This document shows, in pieces, positions 24,286 through 34,900 of a DNA stretch of 64,000 bases. Positions within the stretch are counted from its first letter, which is position 1. The number at the start of each line of letters is the position of its first letter. The stretch spans positions 24,233,965-24,297,964 of the forward strand of contig CM067309.1 in the NCBI GenBank assembly GCA_034231615.1, in the 5' to 3' direction. Origin of the DNA: Meghimatium bilineatum. Its lineage: Eukaryota; Mollusca; Gastropoda; Stylommatophora; Philomycidae. Under the pieces are notes generated by a model. The model ran no database searches, was not told the origin of the DNA, and saw only the letters and a list, made by a program, of their open reading frames with translations. A program made the translations under genes and the position numbers.

Positions 24286-24436
24286 AACAAACGGGCAACT
24301 TCTCTCTGAAGACTGTATTGTGAAATAAATTGATATTTCACTTAGAGATATGAATAACATCTAAGACTTATTATTTATAGAACTTTATATGAAAATGAAA
24401 AATACCGGTTCATTTCCCCTTATTGTTCCCCATATA

Positions 24437-25070
24437 TTAATATATAACATTTATTGTGCCGTTTCTTTGCACAAATCCGCATTGTTCTTCTGAATAATAT
24501 AATATGGAAGAATTGAGAATTTATTATTAAAGAAACATCATAATGCATCACACGGGATTCGAACCAGTTCTGCTCAGGCGGCACCTACTCCGCAATTTCT
24601 GTTCACACCCCACCCCTGCCTCCACTCCCATCTTATTGTTCTCATGATTACACGATCTTGCCAATCTGGAAATATGTCGTCACAATAGTAATTCCATGTC
24701 TTTTCTATTTTCAAACATTCTGTTCCCAGTCCCTGGATAAGACGTTAGTGCGAATCGCTGGAACGTGACCCATGTTAGTATGTGTACAACGTCACTTCCT
24801 TAAGCCAGTGCGACTATTCTCATGCATTTCATTGATAATTTAATTATACTTTGTCGTCTATACTTTTTTCAGCCAATGAAAATCATAACAATAGTAAGAT
24901 TCTAGTTCTTTTTGATTAAGTTGTTCTATAGTTTTTGTTTGTCACTTTTATGTATATTCCTTGTCCGGTGTCGTTTCACATCTTCCGGTCAACCTATGTT
25001 ACACATGCCAATGTGAAAATCCATATCATTAATGTCCATAGTCTGTTGTATATTTTAATTTTGTTTTAAC
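24437..25070. other. No gene seen; one tRNA-like SINE fragment
   Basis: Only 24545-24610 is recognisable. On the minus strand it has a B box (ggttcgaatcc) preceded by tgcggagtaggtgccgcc, which fits a tRNA-derived SINE head. The rest is unassigned AT-rich sequence. Confidence 0.45.
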
Positions 25071-25072
25071 TG

Positions 25073-25125
25073 TTGTCTTCATAAAGGCATTTTGGTCGAA
25101 ACGTCGATTTATATGCGTTATTATG
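25073..25125 (+). repeat. CGAAACGTCG hairpin motif, direct copy
   Basis: Contains aaaggcattttggtcgaaac followed by gtcgattt. The same motif stands inverted at 25950-26002, about 0.85 kb away. Such motifs recur in many marine-invertebrate genomes. I suspect a Penelope-like element but see no reverse transcriptase here. Confidence 0.55.
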
Positions 25126-25949
25126 TGTGTCTTTAGTGATTTGCAATAGTTCATTATTCTATTCCTGGATTTACCTGTTGGATTTTAGTTTTGCGTAGTA
25201 AGTACATGCAATAGTAAGAGTGACCTACGGCAGTGACTCATCACACAGTTATAGGTAACACAGTTCACAGCTAGAACTATTGAATTCATAACTAGAATTA
25301 CTATTAAACATTACCTTTGACCTAATGAACTTTAGACTACCTACAGACCGTTATTATATATTTATAACAGTTTAAAATGTTGTACTATAAAAATCCGAAA
25401 CATATTTCTTTAATTAAATGTGATATATAGCTTTGCCTATACAACCAGATTTATCTGGTTCGGTGGGTCAAAGATGTCGCTTCACATTTACATGGCAACA
25501 TAAGAAATTGTTTCTGTTATTTGAGAGGTTTTCAAACTTTTAAACATTGTGAGCACAGTCATCATACAATAATAAGTAAGGGAGAATCTTCCTTTGTTAT
25601 CAGTTTCCCATGATCAGAAATTAACACAGGCAGAGGGACCGTCTCCATGAATTCAGTCGTCAGTACGAGGTCCTTGCAGTTTCCCCACGGCTCACTTCTA
25701 GAACTGTTTCTTATGGCCAGGTTTTTGTCCGCGAGTCGTCAAAACAGTAAACATACCTGAGAATGTATTCTGCGGTTTTTTCTTTTTACATGAATATAAG
25801 TCATTTAGACTAATTAGACACCACCTTTATTTTGTGGAGATTTGCTTGCAATCTACAGTATGTACTCACTGCGCAAAACTCAGGTCCAATAGGTAAAGCT
25901 TGACACAAGGTAATAATAATTTTTCTAATTGTACGAAACACACATAGGC

Positions 25950-26002
25950 ATATACACAAATCGACGTTTCGACCGAAAGGCCGTTATCAAGGATAACAAA
26001 CA
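25950..26002 (-). repeat. CGAAACGTCG hairpin motif, inverted copy
   Basis: Read on the minus strand it gives cttgataacggcctttcggt then cgaaacgtcgattt. GGCC and GGTC can pair around a TTTC loop. Confidence 0.55.
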
Positions 26003-26374
26003 CATATAAATAAAAAACAACAAGTAGGGACGACACAACTTCCGTTCACATGTAGTAAGTTGGTCAAAGGGTTCAAATCACTTTGAAGTTGTATGATGGA
26101 ATTCTGTTTAAAATTTCTGCCTGCTCCCTGACTCCATGTCTGTTTGTATTATCTATTTATGAGAGTTTGTTTCATATATATTCCATGATGAATTATTCCT
26201 TTTTTGAACCTGTTATTGCCAGTCGGTGGTAGCCTCATTTCTTTCAATTCCAGTCATTATTGTGATTTTCTCATCCCTGTCTGTTAGAATTTGTAATTCA
26301 GATGTTGTTTCAATTGACATTATATGCGTTTGTCATTAATCCTCCTGTAACAATTCAGAGACCTGTATTCTGCA

Positions 26375-26595
26375 TTTTGTCCAACTACTGGAGATTACAT
26401 TTTGTCCAGCTTTTGGAGATTACATTATGTCCAGCTCCTGGAGATTACATTTTGTCCAGCTTCTGGAGATTACATTTTGTCCAGCTTTTGGAGATTATAT
26501 TTTGTCCAGCTTCTAAAGATTACATTTTGTCCAGCTTCTGGAGATTACATTTTGTCCAGCTTCTGGAGATTACATTTTGTCCAGCTTCTGGAGAG
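26375..26595 (+). repeat. 25-bp minisatellite, about nine units
   Basis: Units read ttttgtccagcttctggaga plus ttaca. Confidence 0.95.
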
Positions 26596-26687
26596 TGGTA
26601 GTTGCTGCTGTTACACATGTGATCAATCAATATTCAAGAGCTGAGTGATATAATCTACTTGTATTTTTATTTTTGTGTGGAGCACAT

Positions 26688-26890
26688 GTCCGTGTGGTTA
26701 GTACGCTGTTCTCGAACCCTTGATGTTCCGGGTCAATCCATGGTTGAGACAAAATTTTTCTTTCGGAGTTCACATCAAAATATTTCCTGTACATATCGCG
26801 ACGTCTGCCATGACAAAGCTGCCTTTATTTCCTCAGCCCATAGAAAGCCTCCCTGCACTCTTTCACAAGAAAACATGCAATAAAGAATTT
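26688..26890 (+). mobile_element. tRNA-derived SINE
   Basis: An A-box-like gtgtggttagtacg and a B-box-like gggtcaatcc are followed by atttcctgtacatatcgcga and catgacaaagctgcctttat and a caagaaaacatgcaataaag tail. It is the same family as 8680-8905. Confidence 0.7.
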
Positions 26891-27345
26891 TTCTTAATAT
26901 CTGTTTTATGGTTTTTATGTCATTTCCCTAATTTGTCCCAGATAATTATTTTCATTATTTGTAAGTCTGTGTGTGTGGTTTTTCTTTCTGTCTCTTCAAT
27001 GTCTGATCCCGTACAAGTCTCTTGTTAACTTTTACTTCCACATAGACAATGTTGCTTTCTTTATGGAGTCGGATTTTGTTTAGTGGAATAGTAGGCCTAA
27101 TATTTTCAGGTTTGGTGGAGATAGTGAAGAGTGTGGTAACAGTTTTGATTTTATAAATTTGAACACTCGAGATTATTGTCAAATCTGTCGACTTGATCAT
27201 GAAATAAAATGTTTATGTGACGGCAGATGTCTTTGGTGATTGTTGTTCTATATCACATGTTATCAGCAGTGAAATGATTCCGTTGACTCTAGTTATAAAT
27301 GATAATTAAAATAACTGGAAGAAACCGCCCGAGTGTTGACGAGGC

Positions 27346-27602
27346 ATGAAAGGGGAGCAAAGAATAGTAACACTGTTTACCTTCCACGCATGTCGTAAAA
27401 GGCGACTAAGGAGGTTATGGGATGGAGTTGGCTGTCCCATCCCATATAGGGTCAGTGACCAAAGCTATGCTGAAGTCGGATGTGTCCGCCGAAAGGCGCA
27501 TATATCGCAGCAATGCTGTAAACCATGACACAATGCATTCCGTTCTCTGGACTACATCCTGATAATCTGCAGGAGTTTGAGAACGAAAGCAGAAGAAGAA
27601 GA
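27346..27602 (+). mobile_element. GAA-tailed SINE-like repeat (subfamily A)
   Basis: Runs from gaaaggggagcaaagaatag to gagaacgaaagcagaagaag. It is close to the copies at 21581 and 24025. Confidence 0.85.
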
Positions 27603-27774
27603 CTGGAAGATACCATTCATTCTGAATTTTAGGATGCAAACAAAAACAGTTAAAGGGATCGTGAAGCAGAAATCAAGAAAAGAAATGCAATAGCGACTTT
27701 AATATTAGAGCAAAAGAAAAGAAATTCGCAAGGCACCAGTTGTAAAGTTACACTATACATGATAAAGAGCAAAC

Positions 27775-27968
27775 CTATTTCCAGTATCAATGTACAGCTG
27801 TGAAACAATGTTCCAGTAACAATTTACAGCTGTGAAACAATGTTCCAGTATCAATTTACAGCTGTGAAACAATGTTCCAGTATCAATTTACAGCTGTGAA
27901 ACAATGTTCCAGTATCAATTTACAGCTGTGAAACAATGTTCCAGTATCAATTTACAGCTGTGAAACAA
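27775..27968 (+). repeat. 32-bp minisatellite, six units
   Basis: Units read gttccagtatcaatttacag followed by ctgtgaaacaat, almost identical to each other. Confidence 0.95.
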
Positions 27969-27969
27969 T

Positions 27970-28750
27970 GACACTGAATAAATAAATCAGTGACAAAGAG
28001 AATTGCTATCTTCTGAAGGAGATGATAAAGAATGAGTCTGAGAATATTATGAACTGCGAAAGCAAACGAACCAAGAAGTTCTACGTATACATTAATATAG
28101 AAAACGGTCTGTTCTCAAGCAGAATTTATAGCAATAAATAACTTGAGATAGATAACTGGAAAGTACCTTAAGTGTTTCTTGGCTATGTAAGGGACGCAAC
28201 AGTATGAACACTTTAGGAATGGAAATCATAATTACTGGTAATATTGGGTACGGAAAGTCCAAGACGACGATGGATACGATGCATTCCACAAATTATATGT
28301 AAAAGTTTATCACTGCACGGATAAGTCATCGTAGAAATCAAAGCCTAGGAACAAGCTCACAAAGAGCACACAGACGGCCATCTCCAGAGAACTCTTACAC
28401 CCCTAACTCCACAAGGCGAAGAAGGTCCACAGCGTATAGATAGATAGAAGGCGGATAAGTCACCACGCAGACAATGAAATATTGTTCATCTAATGTTGAC
28501 AAACGCTGTAAATAAACATTAGTTTGAAACTTGTACGTGCGCACAAATGTTAAGGGCGATGATAGAACCTTGATTGGGGCGACCTGGTCAGCTTATCTTT
28601 ACAGGGCGTCGCCTGTGACATAAAATAATATTTCGTGATTATAGGTCCAGGTACCATGAGCTAAGATCATGTCCTGCGAGTGAGAGGCCTCGTATTATTG
28701 GTCAAGCTATCAACGCCCATGATGTCAGCAAAATAGGTCCCAATAATTGA
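27970..28750. other. 5' flank of the histidine-rich gene; no other gene seen
   Basis: No recognisable element or coding region. A TATA-like box is annotated at its right end. Confidence 0.45.
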
Positions 28751-28757
28751 TTTGATT

Positions 28758-28764
28758 TATAAAA
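28758..28764 (+). promoter_or_regulatory. TATA box candidate of the histidine-rich gene
   Basis: TATAAAA lies 191 bp before the ATG at 28955. With usual spacing, transcription would begin near 28790, giving a ~165-nt 5' leader. Position and sequence only. Confidence 0.45.
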
Positions 28765-28954
28765 TAAGATGTACTTTTTACTTGTCTTATCTTAATCACA
28801 ACGGCACGACATCCTGCCATCTGATACCAAATTTCTAGACCAAGTAACTAACTCACTGGTACAAAAGTCTGCTGAAATAACAGACTTCATCACTGAGTCT
28901 CCAAGAGTATTCATCATCACCAACCTCTCTTCAGTGCTGCACCACTGCTCAAAC

Positions 28955-31900
28955 ATGAAGGCTGTTTTATTCCTGCTTATGGCCGTTATAGGCTTTTCCT
29001 GTGCCCGACGTAAGTTACAAATTACTAGTATTAATGGCTTAGTCTTGTGCACACTTCTCTCCATTAACCATCTCATATAAGCCCATGTGCCGTGTCCGCT
29101 GGATATGTTGAACAATGTATGAACAATGTAGTCTTTATAAACAAAATATTGATATTTCATTTGGTAACATTTCAAATAAAGATTAATTATATTGTTATGT
29201 TGAATATTCAGTATAACATTTCTATGGCAAAATGTTTTTTCTTCTACGATTAACTGTTGAGCACGTAGTTCAATATTGATCATGTGTAGAGTGGTATGTT
29301 TATGTCATTTTGGATTCCTGATATTACACAACAACTGATGACGCATATATGATACTACACAACAACTGACGATGCGTCTATAGCAATACTACACGACAAC
29401 TGATGACGTGTCCATGCTAGTACATAACCCCTGCTATCAATTGTTAAACATTCAGTCCAATATTGGTCATGTATAGAATTATTTGTTTTAGGTCATCTTG
29501 GGTTCCCCACAACTTTGTCTTGCAAAGAAACTATTGAGGGCCAGTTCTGAGAGTAGCAAAACTGGGACTATTCTGTAGTATGTGCTCTAATGTCTCCGCA
29601 GACACTAATACCGATTCAGAGTATGTTTTTAAACAGTGTCTCGTTCAGTATGGAAAAAAATGGTAGCTTGATGGTGTCCATCTCCCCTTCAAATCTCCTT
29701 GTTTGAGCTGACATGAAAATATAAGTTCTATTCTACTGATACTCGCTTTGTAAACACCACTTTTCTAAAACGCGTTCTAAAACGTTCATGTCTGTGATCA
29801 ATACGAATTTTTGTGTTGCTGTTTCCAGAGTGGAAAACGTATTGGCCAGCAGCAAGAGCATACAACATTAAGATGGGAACATCAAGACGCAGAGAAAGAC
29901 CAAACAGAAGGTGGATTGGAGGAGCTACCAACACTCTGAGAAGTCACAATATTATTGCATATAAAGCGACTAAACGTGCCCTAGTTCCTCTGTAAACAGG
30001 CAGAAAAGATCTTGTGACATTGCACATCCATGTCTGTCACCCATACCTAATTTTCTCCTAAATTACTGTCAACACTTATCGCAGCTGTTTGTTTGCAATA
30101 CATACTTCTGGCTATCTCTAGATTTTTCCTATTAACATTGAGTTCTCTAAAATTGTACCATTTATCAATGCTTCACTTTAAATGATTTATTATAATCTAT
30201 GAAGCACAATTACAGGCCATCTTGTACTTCTATTACCTTCTCCATTAATGTTCATATAATACATGGGGCATTTCTTGTACTTTTTCCTTCCACAAATTAG
30301 CATTGATCTTCTATTAGTTCTGGTTTTAATTTTCCTCTCCTTCTTTTCATGATTATACGAAGTAGTATCTTGGTCATCTGTATATCTTGGTCATCTGTAT
30401 ATCTTGGTCATCTGTATATCTTGGTCATCTGTATATCTTGGTCATCTGGCTGATAAGATGTATTTTTATTTATGGTCTTCACATTCTACAGCACTTGATT
30501 TTTTTCGGTAAGGCTATGAATATTGATCTCTAAGAATTAGATGGAATACCGCCACTGTTTTAGATGCTATTTAGTCTGTTGGTGATTATGTGTATGCCAT
30601 ACTCCCCTAGCACGTCTAATTCTTCCTTTGTAATATTATCTGGTTCAGGAAATATTTTTTTTTATATTTCAAGTGTTGTGTCGTTTCATTTAACTCTGCA
30701 ATTAATATACATGGACCTTCGCTGTTGTTTTGTATGACTGTTTCATTTCTATCTTTGTAAAGTTCTTTAATGTATTCTTCCATCTGTGCATGATTTCATT
30801 TTCTCCTATTGGCATATGTCCTTGCTTTGACATCAGGCACCCAGTCTTTTGAACTTGCCTTCTACTTGTTAATTCATTTATTTGTTTATGTATATCCATT
30901 GTATTTCCATGCTGATATTTTTACATTTCACAGCATTTTGCTTTTAACCATTCTTTTGTGCATGTATTATATGTATGTTTAATTTCTTTGTTTATTTTGT
31001 AATTTTCTGAAACTTTAACGTTCTTCTTTATTGCATCAACTTTAAGATATTTTCTGTCATCTAATCTTTCTTTGCTAGATGTCTCTTAGGTAGCAAGATG
31101 TCTTCAGATGTTAGCTGTATAGATTCTTGTCACATCATCCACTTTTGCTCGATGGTCTGTATTTTCTCTATGACGTTGTATCTGTTTTGTACTGCTATCC
31201 ACGATTACCAAACCTAAAATTCATTGTTATATACTCAATATATTCTTGGGAGTCGCGTAGCGCAGTGGTTAGCGCACTGGCTTCGCATATGACTGGTCCT
31301 TGGTCCATTCCCCAGTTGAGGCGGACATTTTTTTCAGATCGCAATGACACCCGGGTCGACCCAGTCTTAAATTGGTACTGGATTAATCCGGGAAGTAAAG
31401 ACAGTGAGGGAGAGGAGATGGCTACCGCACTCATATAGCAGAGCCACTGAAATGTGAGATCGCTAATATCTCAAACCCCTACAGCATTAATAAATTCTAT
31501 GGGATACTTTACTTTTTTTTTACTCAATATATTCATTTTTTCTCTTGTTCAGAATAAGATATTCGCTATGTGTTCAAAATGTCAAGAATTCCATTCTGGC
31601 TCGTGATCTCCTATTTACAAAGAAGTATCTTTTAGATCAACAGGAAATATAGTTTGAAGACTCGGAATTAAGTGATAGACATAGTAATTTCACTGTGGGA
31701 GTTCGACAGGGATGCATAATGTCCCCAGTACTTTTTAACATATACTTAGAGCACATCATACAAGAGACATTGCATGACTACAACATGTCTATATCGATCG
31801 GATGTCGCCCTATTTGCAACTTGCGTTTCGCTGATGATATTGATCTTATAGCTGGGTCAGAACAATCATTGCAAGAATTAACATCAAAGTTAGAAAAAGT

Positions 31901-34900
31901 TACCAGCAAGTACGGAATGGAAATCAATTCAGATAAGAGCAAAATCTTGGTAAACAGCAGAGACACAGAAAACCAGACTAATATCATGATGAATGGACAT
32001 AAGCTTGAAGAGGTGAATACCTTCAAATACCTCGGATCCAGTATATGCAGCGATGGTAAATGCAAAGCAGAACTAAAAATAAGGCTGGAGATGGCTTTAG
32101 CGTCCTTGTCAAGGCTAACTGTGATTTGGAAAAGCAACATCAGTGTTGGAGTGAAAATCAAACTGTATAGGTCGCTGGTGCTTTCCGTTGTGTTGTATGG
32201 TTGTGAGAGTTGGACACTCACTGCGGACATGGAGAGAAGATTACAGACTTTCGAGTACAAATGCTACAGAAGAATTATACGAATTTCCTATAGGGAACAT
32301 AAGACCAATGTCCAGGAGCCATTGCTTTCACTAGTGAAACGACGAAAACTAGCATGGTTCGGACATGTATGCAGGCACGATTCCTTGTCAAAAACAATAC
32401 TGCAGGGAACTGTCGAGGGTGGAAGAAGCAGAGGAGGACAAATAAAGACATGGACAGACAACATCAAGGAATGGACAGGGCTAGATATTTCCACACTCAT
32501 CCGCATCGCTGAGGATAGAATTCGCTGGAGGACTCTTTGTGCTGAAGCTTCCAATGTGGTACCCCTACGACCCTGAAGGGTTATGGGTTTTATTGATTGA
32601 TTGATTGATAGTAATTTCGATGGCCTTTCACTGTGTTGGCTGAATGCGTATGGAGAAATTAGTACAAAGAAATCAATTACCTATATCCACTCTATACCTG
32701 TTCAATCGTTCACTCTAGGCCTATTCAGCCTTTTACTAAGTCAGTTCTCTATACCCATTTAACCTTTTACTCTATACCTGTTCAACTTTTCGCTCTAGAC
32801 ATATTCAACCTTTCACTCTAGAAATGTTCCCCGCCAAAGACGAATGTGTCGGGCCATTGTCGCAAATAACACAGCGACAGAATGCATTTCCATTATCTGG
32901 ACTACATTCTGCAGGAAATTTAGTAGGACCATTGCCCCGCTACAAGAAAGATCTAGTAGGAGTTTGAGAATGAGCGCTGAAGAAGAAGAAGAAGAAGACC
33001 TGTTCAATCTTTCAATCTAGACCTGCTTATATTTCACTCTAGACCTGTTTTATATTTCCCTCTAGACCTGTTTTATATTTCACTCTAGACCTGTTTTACC
33101 TTTCACTCTAGACCTGTTTTACCTTTGACTCTATACCTGTTTTACCTTTCACTCTAGACCTGTTTTACCTTTCGCTCTAGACCTTTTTTACCTTTCACTT
33201 TTCTTATCCAACATATAATATTTTGTGCTTTTCTTTTCTCCGAATAGTCATCAATGAAAACAGAATAAGAGAAATAATGAAACGCCAAGACCATCATCAT
33301 CACCACCACCACAATAACCAGACTACACCTACTCCCGGAGACGGTCCTGTCAGACGTCAAGAACATCACCATCATCATCACCATGAAAACCATACTCATC
33401 CTCAACAATCAACCACTTCAGCCACACCTGTTGCTCCTGCTAAAAGACAAGAGCACCACCCTCATGATCCTCATCACCACAACCACACCCATCCTGAACA
33501 CCCAACCACTCCAGCCACACCTGTTGTTGCTCCCGTTAAAAGACAAGAGCACCATTCTCATCCTCCTCATCACCACAACCACACCCATCCTGAACACGCA
33601 TCCACTACAGCCACACCTGTTGTTACTGCCGTTAAAAGACAAGAGCACCATTCTCACCCTCCTCATCACCACAACCACACCCATCCTGAACACGCATCCA
33701 CTACAGCCACACCTGTTGTTACTGCCGTTAAAAGACAAGAGCACCATTCTCACCCTCCTCATCACCACAACCACACCCATCCTGAACACGCATCCACTAC
33801 AGCCACACCTGTTGTTACTGCCGTTAAAAGACAAGAGCACCATTCTCATCCTCCTCATCACCACAACCACACCCATCCTGAACACGCATCCACTACAGCC
33901 ACACCTGTTGTTACTGCCGTTAAAAGACAAGAGCACCATTCTCATCCTCCTCATCACCACAACCACACCCATCCTGAACACGCATCCACTACAGCCACAC
34001 CTGTTGTTGCTCCCGTTAAAAGACAAGAGCACCATTCTCACCCTCCTCATCACCACAACCACACCCATCCTGAACACGCATCCACTACAGCCACACCTGT
34101 TGTTACTGCCGTTAAAAGACAAGAGCACCATTCTCATCCTCCTCATCACCACAACCACACCCATCCTGAACACCCATCCACTACAGCCACACCTGTTGTT
34201 ACTGCCGTTAAAAGACAAGAGCACCATTCTCACCCTCCTCATCACCACAACCACACCCATCCTGAACACCCATCCACTACAGCCACACCTGTTGTTACTG
34301 CCGTTAAAAGACAAGAGCACCATTCTCATCCTCCTCATCACCACAACCACACCCATCCTGAACACGCATCCACTACAGCCACACCTGTTGTTGCTCCCGT
34401 TAAAAGACAAGAGCACCATTCTCATCCTCCTCATCACCACAACCACACCCATCCTGAACACGCATCCACTACAGCCACACCTGTTGTTGCTCCCGTTAAA
34501 AGACAAGAGCACCATTCTCATCCTCCTCATCACCACAACCACACCCATCCTGAACACCGAACCACTCCAGCTGTAACAAGTGATGCCGTTGCTAAACGTC
34601 AGCTTCACGATGTTACACCTCCTGGTCACGTTTCTCACCCAAGCCACACACACGACCCAAACCACAGTCACCCTACACACAACCCAAACCACAGTCACCC
34701 TACACACGACCCAAACCACAGCCACCCCACACACTCTTCTACTGAAGGTCCAACTCCTGATCTACTTCAAGTTAACGTCTCCCACTCCAGCCACACCCAC
34801 GACCCAAACCACAGTCACCCTACACACGACCCAAACCACAGTCACCCCACACACGACCCAAACCACAGCCACCCCACACACTCTCCTTCTGATGCTCCAA

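Larger units (their letters stand above)
20459..24436 (+). mobile_element. pogo/Tigger-like DNA transposon, degenerate, with nested insertions
   Basis: The ends are imperfect inverted repeats: the left begins tatatggtggag and reaches atggaccggta, and the right end reversed begins tatatggggaac and reaches atgaaccggta. Inside, 21012-21300 encodes the N-terminal HTH region (YQRTTDQDNVPE, TSREYAIARTTLLNNIKKS). 21860-22570 encodes the DDE_1 core: FEETGV where NVDETGV is usual, VVICCIVSATGD, PTIVIMDNHKSHIS, a frameshifted third-Asp region, then MKAAFSHLVDLW and LAELGGTAF. 22829-23190 is an acidic C-terminal tail (DNIPHDDDDTNSDVSD, GLYVVCEFDTGKRTKYF). The first catalytic Asp is replaced and frames are broken, so it is inactive. 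Confidence 0.8.
29010..33247 (+). other. Intron of the histidine-rich gene
   Basis: The 4.2-kb intron contains LINE fragments on both strands, a full SINE with target duplications, a GAA-tailed repeat and a 23-bp minisatellite next to the acceptor. No other host exon seen. Confidence 0.75.

Noticed and set aside
26302-26644. Trp/Cys-rich repeat frames
   Set aside because: The array is a 25-bp unit that opens several frames by chance across nine copies.
29728-29995. Short overlapping frames of about 60 residues as a host gene
   Set aside because: The plus-strand frame matches the arginine-rich C-terminus of LINE proteins, and the minus frame is its shadow.
33383-34734. Long second plus-strand frame and minus-strand frame across the histidine-rich array
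   Set aside because: They are shadows of the 96-bp coding unit. Only the His-rich frame connects in phase to the signal-peptide exon.
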